DNA of 22,962 nt from Bacteroidales bacterium UBA1219 (lineage in GTDB: Bacteria; Bacteroidota; Bacteroidia; Bacteroidales; P3). Positions within the stretch are counted from its first letter, which is position 1; every line of letters begins with the position of its first letter. Positions 13,850 to 20,447 of this stretch are shown one piece after another. The position numbers and the translations under genes were made by a program. A model generated the notes under the pieces. The model saw nothing but the letters and a program-made list of their open reading frames with translations, made no database searches and was not told where the DNA came from. The DNA lies in NCBI GenBank assembly GCA_002309295.1, contig DBXF01000025.1:1-22962 (forward strand), read 5' to 3'.

Positions 13850-13886
13850 AAAAAAAATAACGCAACTAATTGAAAATCAGTTGCGT
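13850..13886 (-). terminator. Terminator of tRNA-Gln (minus strand)
   Basis: ACGCAACTAA (13860-13869) and TCAGTTGCGT (13877-13886) form a stem with one mismatch around a 7-base loop. On the minus strand it is followed by a T-rich tract. It begins about three bases after the tRNA 3' end. It is nearly identical to the rhuM terminator at 9945-9971. Confidence 0.85.
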
Positions 13887-13889
13887 TTG

Positions 13890-13960
13890 TTGTCCTACCA
13901 GGATTCGAACCTAGACAAGCTGATCCAGAGTCAGATGTGCTACCGTTACACCATAGGACA
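13890..13960 (-). tRNA. tRNA-Gln, anticodon CUG
   Basis: Read on the minus strand, the acceptor arms TGTCCTA and TAGGACA pair over 7 bp. The D-arm contains GTAACGGTAGCAC and the T-arm GGTTCGAATCC. The anticodon loop is CTCTGGA, giving anticodon CTG, which reads CAG. The first pair of the anticodon stem (27-43) is a T-C mismatch; the other four pairs are good. The discriminator base is A, and the CCA end is not encoded. The gene is 71 bases including the discriminator. It has its own promoter (13991-14021) and a terminator. Confidence 0.95.
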
Positions 13961-13990
13961 ATGGTCAAATCTCTTCCAGTTTTGAGGTTG

Positions 13991-14021
13991 CAAAAGTACA
14001 CTTTTTTTTTGTTACAGCAAA
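13991..14021 (-). promoter_or_regulatory. Promoter of tRNA-Gln (TTTG N19 TACTTTTG)
   Basis: On the minus strand TTTG (14021-14018) is followed by exactly 19 bases and TACTTTTG (13998-13991). This is a full match to the Bacteroidetes -33/-7 consensus, 31 bases upstream of the tRNA 5' end. Confidence 0.85.
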
Positions 14022-14155
14022 ATTTTATTTCAATATTTTGTTTAAAATGCGATAAAACAATATGTTACAAAACCAAAGAAAATCCTTCAACAGCCTATTT
14101 TTTATCCATTTGCACGGTTGCTTTATCACATTTTTGAAGTAAAATAATGTTTTTC

Positions 14156-14186
14156 TTTGCCGATACATTTTTTATTCGTACATTTG
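14156..14186 (+). promoter_or_regulatory. Promoter of mrp operon (TTTG N19 TACATTTG)
   Basis: TTTG at 14156-14159, 19 bases, then TACATTTG at 14179-14186 fit the Bacteroidetes consensus exactly. Transcription should start around 14193, leaving a leader of about 20 bases before the ATG at 14212. Confidence 0.85.
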
Positions 14187-14211
14187 CATAACACAAAAAA
14201 AACATTTAACG

Positions 14212-15285
14212 ATGCAAATAACTAAAACTCAGATAGAAATGGCGTTGTCGCACGTCGACGACCCCGATTTGGGACAAAACCTTGTCCACCTTGGAATGAT
14301 TGAAAACATAGCCATAGACGGCCTTCGCGTGAGTTTCGACCTTGTGCTCACCACCCCCGCCTGTCCTATGCGCGCCAAAATGAGCAACGACTGCGTGGAG
14401 GCTATCCACAAATATGTGGACCCCGCCATCGAAGTTGTGGTGAACACCACCGCCCGTGTGCAGCCCGCCCCCGACAAAAATGCCATGTTCCCCAGTATCA
14501 AGAACGTGATAGTGGTGGCCTCCGGCAAAGGCGGCGTGGGCAAGTCCACCGTGGCCGTGAATCTGGCTGTGGCTCTGGCCAACACCGGCGCCAAAGTGGG
14601 GCTGATGGACGCCGATTTCTACGGACCTTCCATCCCTATCATGTTCGACATCAAGCGTCAGGACATACTTGGCGAGGAGCACGACGGCAAGATGTACATG
14701 CTGCCTTTCGAGAAATACAACGTCAAGCTGATGTCCGTGGGCTTTATGGTTGACCCCGACAAGGCTGTGGTGTGGCGCGGACCGATGGTCTCCGGTGCAC
14801 TGAAACAGCTGCTCACCGAGACTTGGTGGGGCGAAATCGACTACCTTGTAGTGGATATGCCTCCGGGAACCGGCGATGTGCAACTCACTATTGCCCAGAC
14901 CCTTCCCGTAACTGGTGCTATCATTGTAAGCACACCGCAGCGCGTGGCTTTGGCCGACGTGGTGCGCGGCGTTGAGATGTTCCAAAATCCCGACATCAGC
15001 ATTCCGGTGCTTGGCTTTGTCGAAAATATGGCCTATTTCACCCCTGCCGAACTCCCCAACAACAAATACTACATCTTCGGCAAACAGGGCTGCCGCAAGA
15101 TGTCGGAGGAGATGAACATACCACTGCTTGGCGAGATACCGCTGGTGCAGAGCATTGCTGAAAGCGGCGACAACGGCCGTCCCGTAACTCTGTTCAACGA
15201 AAACCCGACTCCCGAGAGCGACGCCTTCGCAGCCTTGGCCGAGAACGTGGCACAGCAGATTTCCTTGCTCCGTCACAAGAAATAA
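14212..15285 (+). CDS. mrp: Mrp/ApbC-family iron-sulfur carrier ATPase
   Basis: Mrp/ApbC proteins are P-loop NTPases that hold and pass Fe-S clusters to apoproteins in the cytoplasm. An N-terminal MIP18/DUF59 domain covers about residues 1-85 (DDPDLGQNLVHLGMI, TTPACPMRAKM). The ParA-like domain follows: deviant Walker A ASGKGGVGKST at about 102-112, GLMDADFYGPSIP, DYLVVDMPPGTGDVQLTIAQ, and VSTPQRVALADVVRG. At the place where many homologues have a C-x-x-C cluster ligand after ENM, this protein reads ENMAYFTPAELPNNKYYIFG, with no cysteine pair; one Cys follows at QGCRKM. I believe this form is common in Bacteroidetes. It is the first gene of a probable operon, with the LytTR gene 9 bases downstream. 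Confidence 0.95.
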   Translation: MQITKTQIEMALSHVDDPDLGQNLVHLGMIENIAIDGLRVSFDLVLTTPACPMRAKMSNDCVEAIHKYVDPAIEVVVNTTARVQPAPDKNAMFPSIKNVIVVASGKGGVGKSTVAVNLAVALANTGAKVGLMDADFYGPSIPIMFDIKRQDILGEEHDGKMYMLPFEKYNVKLMSVGFMVDPDKAVVWRGPMVSGALKQLLTETWWGEIDYLVVDMPPGTGDVQLTIAQTLPVTGAIIVSTPQRVALADVVRGVEMFQNPDISIPVLGFVENMAYFTPAELPNNKYYIFGKQGCRKMSEEMNIPLLGEIPLVQSIAESGDNGRPVTLFNENPTPESDAFAALAENVAQQISLLRHKK

Positions 15286-15294
15286 GTCGACGAT

Positions 15295-15771
15295 ATGGAA
15301 GAATTTCTTACGATAAGCTCCGAGACAAAACTTTTCCGCTTTGCACAAAGCTCGATAGTTTGTGTGGAGGCGGATGGCAATTACTGCACTTTCACCCTTT
15401 CCGACGCCTCGAAATACGAGTTTACAATGCAGATTGGAATGGTGGAAAAACTGATGTCATACCAGTTCAAAGAAAAAGGCGTGAATTTCATTCGCGTGGG
15501 ACGCAGCCTTATAGTCAACCGCAATTTTATTCAAAGTATAGAACCTGCAAAGAAATCACTTGTTATGTTCTGCGGCTCCAATAGCACTGGAAACGAGCTG
15601 TTTGTTTATAAAAACGATGACAATAGTGTGTTGAAAGAAAAAGACGCCATAAAAAAGAGAATGCCTCAGGACTATACGGTTAAAAACGAATTCAGGACCA
15701 TAAAACTGTCGGCATCCACCGATTCTTTGAAGGAATTAAAAGAAGAACTTGAGAAAAACTTTATGCTATGA
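15295..15771 (+). CDS. LytTR-domain protein (putative transcription regulator)
   Basis: Residues about 1-105 fit a LytTR DNA-binding domain: the strand-rich start (SSIVCVEADGNYCTFTL), the core NFIRVGRSLIVNRNFIQSIEPAKKSLVM at about 63-90, and a following strand. There is no receiver domain. An extra C-terminal part of about 50 residues ends in a charged helix (SLKELKEELEKNFML). The gene begins 9 bases after mrp, and its stop overlaps the next gene's start (ATGA), so it is co-translated with a membrane protein. In streptococci, LytTR regulators without receivers are paired with an overlapping gene for a membrane inhibitor. The same logic may apply here, by inference. The DNA target is unknown. 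Confidence 0.82.
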   Translation: MEEFLTISSETKLFRFAQSSIVCVEADGNYCTFTLSDASKYEFTMQIGMVEKLMSYQFKEKGVNFIRVGRSLIVNRNFIQSIEPAKKSLVMFCGSNSTGNELFVYKNDDNSVLKEKDAIKKRMPQDYTVKNEFRTIKLSASTDSLKELKEELEKNFML

Positions 15772-16685
15772 ATGACACATTCAACGACGACCAAATACGT
15801 GTTATTGGCCAAAAGCCCACTATGACACCAAAAAAGAAACGCACACTTATTTTGATAGGCGTGGTGTTGGCAATTGTACTGCTTGTTGTGATATTGTTTC
15901 TTGTACTTCGACAGAACGACAAAACCAATGAGATAGCGCAAAATACCGAAAACCAGACCGCTAGTCAGGTAAGTGCCGACGAACCGCAAGAACAGGTGAA
16001 TGAAGCCGCTGTAACTACTTCCATTATTAATGGGACTAATCAGAAACCCCTTACAGTTAGCGACACTACTGTTAACGGCGTCAAACTCAGGCGGTTTATT
16101 CCCGGCAATGTATCCGTAGAACTGAGTATGTACGACACTACCCTGGTTAACGATTCGTCAATTGTCTTTCTTACACAGGCCGCCAATGTCCGTGGCGACA
16201 ACCACAATATTATCGGCGATTTTGTGTATAAGGGAAAACCGATGGCAAAAGGGGCTCCCAAGTCGGCAAAAGGTTTTTGTGCAATAATAGGACAGAGCGT
16301 GGTTCTCGGCAAGGACGACACCACCACTACTCCATATCTCGAATCTGCAAAAAAACAAAATGGATACTTTTTTAGGCAGACAATATATGTAAAAGGTGGT
16401 GAAGCAATGACATTCACCGACGAAGCAAAGTCTTATCGTCGTGCCATTTGTTCGCTGAACAAGAAAACCAACATGTTGCTGGTAATCGAATCGGTGGACA
16501 AGGTGAGCATGCAGGAATTTGCCAACGCACTTTCAAATCATCAAGTGGTTAATGCTGTGGGACTTATGGGTAGCTTTATCCTCGACGAGTGGTATCGCAA
16601 GGACAATGGCGAAATAGTAACACTTTATACAAACAACAACCCTGCCCATCCCAACCGCAACTACTTGATTTTCCGAGCAAAATAG
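15768..16685 (+). CDS. Membrane-anchored protein resembling phosphodiester glycosidases (NAGPA/DUF2233-like)
   Basis: A cytoplasmic stretch of 25 residues with PKKKR is followed by one membrane span at about 26-47 (LILIGVVLAIVLLVVILFLV). Next comes a low-complexity linker of Asn, Thr, Gln and Glu, then a folded exported domain from about residue 95. The last 110 residues (SYRRAICSLNKKTNMLLVIESVDKVSMQEFANALSNHQVVNAVGLMGSF) read like the NAGPA-type domain, whose members cleave phosphodiester-linked sugars. The usual Asp-Gly-Gly motif (NLDGGGS) is replaced by GLMGSF, so activity is doubtful. It overlaps the LytTR gene by 4 bases. A role as a membrane sensor or inhibitor for that regulator is inferred. 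Confidence 0.65.
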   Translation: MNDTFNDDQIRVIGQKPTMTPKKKRTLILIGVVLAIVLLVVILFLVLRQNDKTNEIAQNTENQTASQVSADEPQEQVNEAAVTTSIINGTNQKPLTVSDTTVNGVKLRRFIPGNVSVELSMYDTTLVNDSSIVFLTQAANVRGDNHNIIGDFVYKGKPMAKGAPKSAKGFCAIIGQSVVLGKDDTTTTPYLESAKKQNGYFFRQTIYVKGGEAMTFTDEAKSYRRAICSLNKKTNMLLVIESVDKVSMQEFANALSNHQVVNAVGLMGSFILDEWYRKDNGEIVTLYTNNNPAHPNRNYLIFRAK

Positions 16686-16736
16686 CACATTTTTCGCAGT
16701 CTTTTACCCGAAATGGCCTTTTTTTGAAAAAAAGTG

Positions 16737-16744
16737 TATATTTG
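16737..16744 (+). promoter_or_regulatory. Possible -7 promoter element TATATTTG
   Basis: TATATTTGCAGAG fits TAnnTTTG, but the -33 region holds only TGG. It would start a leader of about 120 bases before the glutathione peroxidase gene. The preceding bases (CTTTTTTTTGAAAAAAAG, 16718-16734) are self-complementary and may end the upstream operon. Confidence 0.5.
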
Positions 16745-16769
16745 CAGAGACAAAATTAGCGATAAAGCG

Positions 16770-16820
16770 ATGGAAAAAATACACAACATTGTATTACCAA
16801 TACGGAATTTGAAACAATAA
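16770..16820 (+). CDS. Possible 16-codon leader peptide
   Basis: ATG to TAA encodes MEKIHNIVLPIRNLKQ. It lies within the presumed leader of the peroxidase gene. Composition gives no support either way, so it could be chance. Confidence 0.15.
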   Translation: MEKIHNIVLPIRNLKQ

Positions 16821-16874
16821 AATTTGCTACAAATCGTTATTCAAAAACAGTAAAACCAACAAAAACATAATATT

Positions 16875-17480
16875 ATGAAGAAAACTCTTTTTGCAATTAT
16901 GATTGCCTTTTTCGCCGGTGCTGTGGCACAGACTTCGGTGTATGACTTCCAAGCTGTAAACGCCGACGGCCAAACCGTTTCGCTGTCGCAGTACAGAGGC
17001 AAGGTGCTGCTTATAGTAAATTCCGCCACCGAGTGCGGTTTCACCCCGCAGTATTCCGAACTGGAATATATTTTTGAAGCCTATGGCGGACAAGGTTTCG
17101 AGATTCTCGATTTCCCCTGCAACCAGTTTGGCGGCCAGGCTCCCGGAACTATTAACGAAATCCGCAACTTCTGCACACGTTACAACGTTACTTTCACGCA
17201 GTTCGACAAAGTGGAAGTTAATGGCAAAAACGCACATCCATTATTCACCTACCTGAAAAAACAGCAGGGCTTCAAGGGCTTCGACAAGGAAAATCCCGTG
17301 AGTCCCCAAATGGACAAGATGTTGCAGAAACAGCATCCCGACTATAAGAAGACTTCCGATATTAAATGGAATTTCACCAAATTCCTTGTCGACCAAAACG
17401 GCAATGTGGTGGCACGTTTCGAGCCTACTGCCGAGATCGACAAAATTGCCGCGGCAATAGAGGAACTGCTCAGCAAATAA
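16875..17480 (+). CDS. Exported glutathione-peroxidase-family peroxidase
   Basis: This enzyme reduces hydrogen peroxide and organic hydroperoxides; most bacterial members use thioredoxin rather than glutathione. A signal peptide covers about residues 1-18 (MKKTLFAIMIAFFAGAVA), so it acts in the periplasm. The catalytic set is complete: Cys54 in NSATECGFT, Gln84 in DFPCNQFGGQ, and Trp165-Asn166 in KWNFTKFLVD. Cys100 in EIRNFCTRY sits where the resolving Cys of two-cysteine, thioredoxin-dependent members lies. It has 201 residues including the signal. It is a single gene, convergent with the ABC exporter gene, with only 25 bases between the stops. Confidence 0.95.
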   Translation: MKKTLFAIMIAFFAGAVAQTSVYDFQAVNADGQTVSLSQYRGKVLLIVNSATECGFTPQYSELEYIFEAYGGQGFEILDFPCNQFGGQAPGTINEIRNFCTRYNVTFTQFDKVEVNGKNAHPLFTYLKKQQGFKGFDKENPVSPQMDKMLQKQHPDYKKTSDIKWNFTKFLVDQNGNVVARFEPTAEIDKIAAAIEELLSK

Positions 17481-17505
17481 ATTCTTGTAGCTTCCCCGAC
17501 GGGCC

Positions 17506-19182
17506 TTACAATTCGTCGGAATGGGTTATCAGCAATACAATGCGGTTTTGAGCCAACTCTTCGAGTCTGGCGTTGAATTCTTGCGTGGATTTGGCGTCCA
17601 TCCAGCTTGTGGGCTCGTCGAGCACAAGTATGGGGGCATGCGAGTATAGAGCACGTGCCAGTGCCAGACGTTGCCATTGACCCATGCTTAGGTCTTCGCT
17701 GTTCGAAAAATATTTGCCCAGACGTGTGTCGTAGTCGTGCGGCAGATGTCTTACAAACCGGTCGGCGGAGCTGGTTTCGGCCGACTGCCTGATGCGTTCC
17801 TCGTCAAGCATATCTATTTCGCCAAGCTGTATGTTCTCCTTCACAGTGAAATTGTAGCGGATAAAGTCCTGAAAAATAACGCTGATGTTCTTGCGTAGCT
17901 CAAACAGGTCGAACTCGCGTATGTTGGTGCCGTCGATGTAGATGCCGCCCTCGTTGCAGTCGTAGAGGCGGAACAGCAGCTTTATCAGCGTGGTTTTGCC
18001 GAATCCGTTCTCGCCGCGTATCTGCGTTACGGTGTCGGGTTTTACTGTGAGACAGAAATTCTCCAATACGTTTTTGTAACCGTCGGGATATGAAAAAGTT
18101 ACGTTGCGGAACTCGATGCCGTGCAGTATTTTTTGCGGGAAGGGCTTGGGGTTGGCGGGGGTAACGATGTTGGGCTTCAGTTTCAGGAATTCGAACAAGT
18201 TGCGGATAAACAATTTATTGTCGTAAAGTCCTGTAATGCCGTTGATTAAACTTTCCATATACGACTGTCCGCGACGGAAGGCCTCGAACAGCATCACAAA
18301 ACTGCCTATGGTGATGGCTCCGCCCACGGTGCCGCGGATAAGCATAAACACTATGAAGAATAGCGCCACGGTTTCGAAAATGATGGCCAACACATCGAGT
18401 ACCGAAAGCCGCATGTTTATTCTAACCACCTGCGAACGAATGATTTTGCGCAGACGGTTGAATTTGTTGCGGAAATATCCCGCAAGGCCGAAAGTGCGTA
18501 TCTCTTTGGCCGACACTCGGTTGGTGAGCAAGGCCGAAAGATAGTTGGCCATTCGGAATAGTTGCGTGTGTTCTTTGTTCCAATAGTACAGCTTCCGCGA
18601 TTTGTACAGTTTGACGATGAAATCGGGCAGACAGGCAAAAATCATCACTATAATTACCAGCCACGAAAACGACGCCAGTATCACCACCGTTCCCGCAAGG
18701 GAGATAAGGCTGCCGATGATGGAGGTGAAACTGCCTAGAATCTGCATTGGACGGTACGAGGCTTCCTGCTGCGCGCGGTGGAAAGTGTCGTGGTATTCGG
18801 AGTTGTCGTAGTAGGCGAGGTCGAGCTCAGTGCTTTTCTGGTGCAGGCTGTTGCTGATGTAGTCGCTCAGTTTTTGTGTGAAGAAACTGTTCACCAGCTT
18901 TCCGGCTAGTGTCATAAGGCGGTTGAGCAGGAAAACACCGCAGAAAACGAGCACATATTTCAGCGCCTCTGCACTGTCGAAATGTCCGCCGGCGATGGAC
19001 GTCGACACAGAATCGATAAGCAGTTTCAGGACGTACAGGTTTATCAACGGCAACACGCTCTGTATCACCGTGATGAGTAGCTTTGCGACGAATAGCTTGG
19101 GGTCGCAGCGATACATCATCACCAGCGAATCGCGGATGTTGGCGAGGTCGGCTTTCCAGTTGCTTTTCCTGTTCTCTTTCAA
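17506..19182 (-). CDS. ABC exporter half-transporter (membrane domain plus ATPase), C-terminally short
   Basis: This is a fused type-I exporter half. An N-terminal membrane domain of about 330 residues has six spans (first LLITVIQSVLPLINLYVLKLL). The nucleotide-binding domain follows, with Walker A RGENGFGKTTLI, Q-loop VIFQDF, signature DLSMGQWQRLALARAL (LSMGQ in place of LSGGQ), Walker B ILVLDEPTSWMD and H-loop LLITHSDEL. The protein stops four residues after the H-loop His, whereas typical members run another 30-40 residues. It has 558 residues. It lies 21 bases after a DUF2147 gene on the same strand, the last gene of a probable operon. The substrate is unknown; lipid or peptide export is possible. 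It probably acts as a homodimer, since no second half lies nearby. Confidence 0.9.
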   Translation of the reverse strand: MKENRKSNWKADLANIRDSLVMMYRCDPKLFVAKLLITVIQSVLPLINLYVLKLLIDSVSTSIAGGHFDSAEALKYVLVFCGVFLLNRLMTLAGKLVNSFFTQKLSDYISNSLHQKSTELDLAYYDNSEYHDTFHRAQQEASYRPMQILGSFTSIIGSLISLAGTVVILASFSWLVIIVMIFACLPDFIVKLYKSRKLYYWNKEHTQLFRMANYLSALLTNRVSAKEIRTFGLAGYFRNKFNRLRKIIRSQVVRINMRLSVLDVLAIIFETVALFFIVFMLIRGTVGGAITIGSFVMLFEAFRRGQSYMESLINGITGLYDNKLFIRNLFEFLKLKPNIVTPANPKPFPQKILHGIEFRNVTFSYPDGYKNVLENFCLTVKPDTVTQIRGENGFGKTTLIKLLFRLYDCNEGGIYIDGTNIREFDLFELRKNISVIFQDFIRYNFTVKENIQLGEIDMLDEERIRQSAETSSADRFVRHLPHDYDTRLGKYFSNSEDLSMGQWQRLALARALYSHAPILVLDEPTSWMDAKSTQEFNARLEELAQNRIVLLITHSDEL

Positions 19183-19203
19183 TGCTTTACGACTATTAGA
19201 TTA

Positions 19204-19680
19204 TTAATTGCTGACTTTCTGCCATTGGTCGTTTTTGCCTAGCAACGGCACGCCTTTGTAGTAACGGACTTCGAGCACCTTGGCGGAAGTAAAGCCTTTT
19301 ATTTTGATTTTGAACCACTTGCCGTCGTTGGGGTTGTATAAGTCGCCGTCAACCCACTCGTTGTCGTCGGCATCGTATTGTAGATTAAACAACACGGGCA
19401 GGTTGTCGGCTGTGCGGTTGCGCAACTTAGGGTCGGGGTTTTTGGTGTCGCGACGCGGAGTGCCGTCGGGGTTGTTGGGATTTTTCACCCACACCACCTT
19501 GCCGCAGTAGGTGCCGTTTTTGGCACGGAAAATCTGCAATTTCGACTCATCGCCAGTGTCTGGAGTCTTCATCAGATACACACCCACGATGGCATCGGCC
19601 TTGCTTTGCGCCTTAACGGAAAAAGTGGAGCACATCGCCGCCAGACAAATTATGAGGGTTGCTGTCTTTTTCATTATCAA
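19204..19680 (-). CDS. DUF2147 family exported protein
   Basis: DUF2147 proteins are small exported proteins of unknown function. There are 158 residues with a signal peptide (MKKTATLIICLAAMCSTFSVKAQ, cleavage likely after KAQ). The ATG at 19680 and the one two codons later (MKK) are both possible starts; MKK is the more usual. Family features are the opening DAIVGVYLMKTPDTGDESKLQIF, then GTYCGKVVWV, NLPVLFNLQYD, DGDLYNPNDGKWFKIKIKG and the ending RYYKGVPLLGKNDQWQKV. It sits between a DUF7935 gene (13 bases upstream) and the ABC exporter (21 bases downstream), so it is probably part of that operon. A ligand-binding beta-barrel role is a guess. Confidence 0.9.
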   Translation of the reverse strand: MIMKKTATLIICLAAMCSTFSVKAQSKADAIVGVYLMKTPDTGDESKLQIFRAKNGTYCGKVVWVKNPNNPDGTPRRDTKNPDPKLRNRTADNLPVLFNLQYDADDNEWVDGDLYNPNDGKWFKIKIKGFTSAKVLEVRYYKGVPLLGKNDQWQKVSN

Positions 19681-19693
19681 GTAGTTGCGATGA

Positions 19694-20224
19694 TTAGAAA
19701 TTCTTTTGAAGTTCGTTTTTCAGGAATTCGAGGGCGGCGTCGAGGGGATTTTGTTTGGCGGAGTTCTCGAACACGGCGCCGGCGAGGCTCATGGGGTCGG
19801 AGCCTTCGGGCAGACGCACGGCGGCGGAGTTGATGAGGTTTATCATCTCTTCCTTGGCCTCCTTGATGCGGCTCCACGCCTCGGTGGAGACATACACCTG
19901 CTGTGAGAGGTTGTGCTCGAACTCGTCGCGTATGTTTTTGGTCATCACGCCTTGCAGCAGTTTTATGTCCATGCCGGGCTGGTAGCATCTGAGTACCAGA
20001 CTGTTGGGTGAAATACGTTCCAAAAACAGAGCCAGACGCTCGTAAGCCTGCAAACGTATGGGATTCACAACTTTAAGAATTTCCGATTCTTGGATTTTCT
20101 TTAGCTCCAGAAGGGATTTCTTTTGCTCGTTTTCCACGAACTTTTTGATAATCAGATATGCCACTGCACCGACGATAGCGGCGGACAAGGTTGAAGAAAT
20201 GATTACTGCAATTACTGTTGCCAT
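19694..20224 (-). CDS. DUF7935-like protein with one membrane span
   Basis: An N-terminal membrane span (residues about 4-27, VIAVIISSTLSAAIVGAVAYLIIK) is followed by a helical, charged stretch (KKFVENEQKKSLLELKKIQES). A domain typical of Bacteroidetes comes next: IRLQAYERLALFLERISPNSLVLR, QPGMDIKLLQGVMTKNIRDEFEHNLSQQVYVS, WSRIKEAKEEMINLINSAA. I recognise this as the family called DUF7935, which has no known function. It has 176 residues. It is the first gene of the minus-strand group with DUF2147 and the exporter, behind a TATCTTTG promoter box. The topology suggests an inner-membrane anchor with a cytoplasmic domain. Confidence 0.8.
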   Translation of the reverse strand: MATVIAVIISSTLSAAIVGAVAYLIIKKFVENEQKKSLLELKKIQESEILKVVNPIRLQAYERLALFLERISPNSLVLRCYQPGMDIKLLQGVMTKNIRDEFEHNLSQQVYVSTEAWSRIKEAKEEMINLINSAAVRLPEGSDPMSLAGAVFENSAKQNPLDAALEFLKNELQKNF

Positions 20225-20264
20225 ATTTTTTTGTTTTTATGTTTATTGCTATTTTTTCAATGTG

Positions 20265-20272
20265 CAAAGATA
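20265..20272 (-). promoter_or_regulatory. Likely -7 promoter element (TATCTTTG) of the DUF7935 operon
   Basis: Read on the minus strand, TATCTTTGCAC fits TAnnTTTG, about 40 bases before the start codon. At the -33 position, 19 bases upstream, the sequence is TTCG, one base off TTTG. Confidence 0.6.
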
Positions 20273-20385
20273 CGATTTTTATTCGAAATATCGAAAAGAA
20301 AAAAATTAAACAAAAGTCCCATAATGCAAATCCCCTGTAGTGGCGACAGATGTTATTGCTTGATTAACATGAATAAAAAAAATAT

Positions 20386-20417
20386 TTTGTATTATTCGGT
20401 TTTTTTTTGTAAATTTG
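20386..20417 (+). promoter_or_regulatory. Promoter of the leucine-rich surface protein gene (TTTG N20 TAAATTTG)
   Basis: TTTG at 20386-20389 is followed by 20 bases and TAAATTTG at 20410-20417, matching the Bacteroidetes consensus. It lies 30 bases before the start codon at 20448. Confidence 0.78.
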
Positions 20418-20447
20418 CAAATCGAAATAATTTAAAAACAGTTTTTT

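Noticed and set aside
13773..13889. Genomic island end (att site) at the tRNA-Gln 3' end
   Set aside because: No integrase and no second copy of the tRNA 3' end were found; only the terminator hairpin is shared with rhuM, which I report separately.
14206..15348. 380-codon open frame on the minus strand
   Set aside because: Antisense to mrp, His/Val/Gly-rich, with no recognisable domain.
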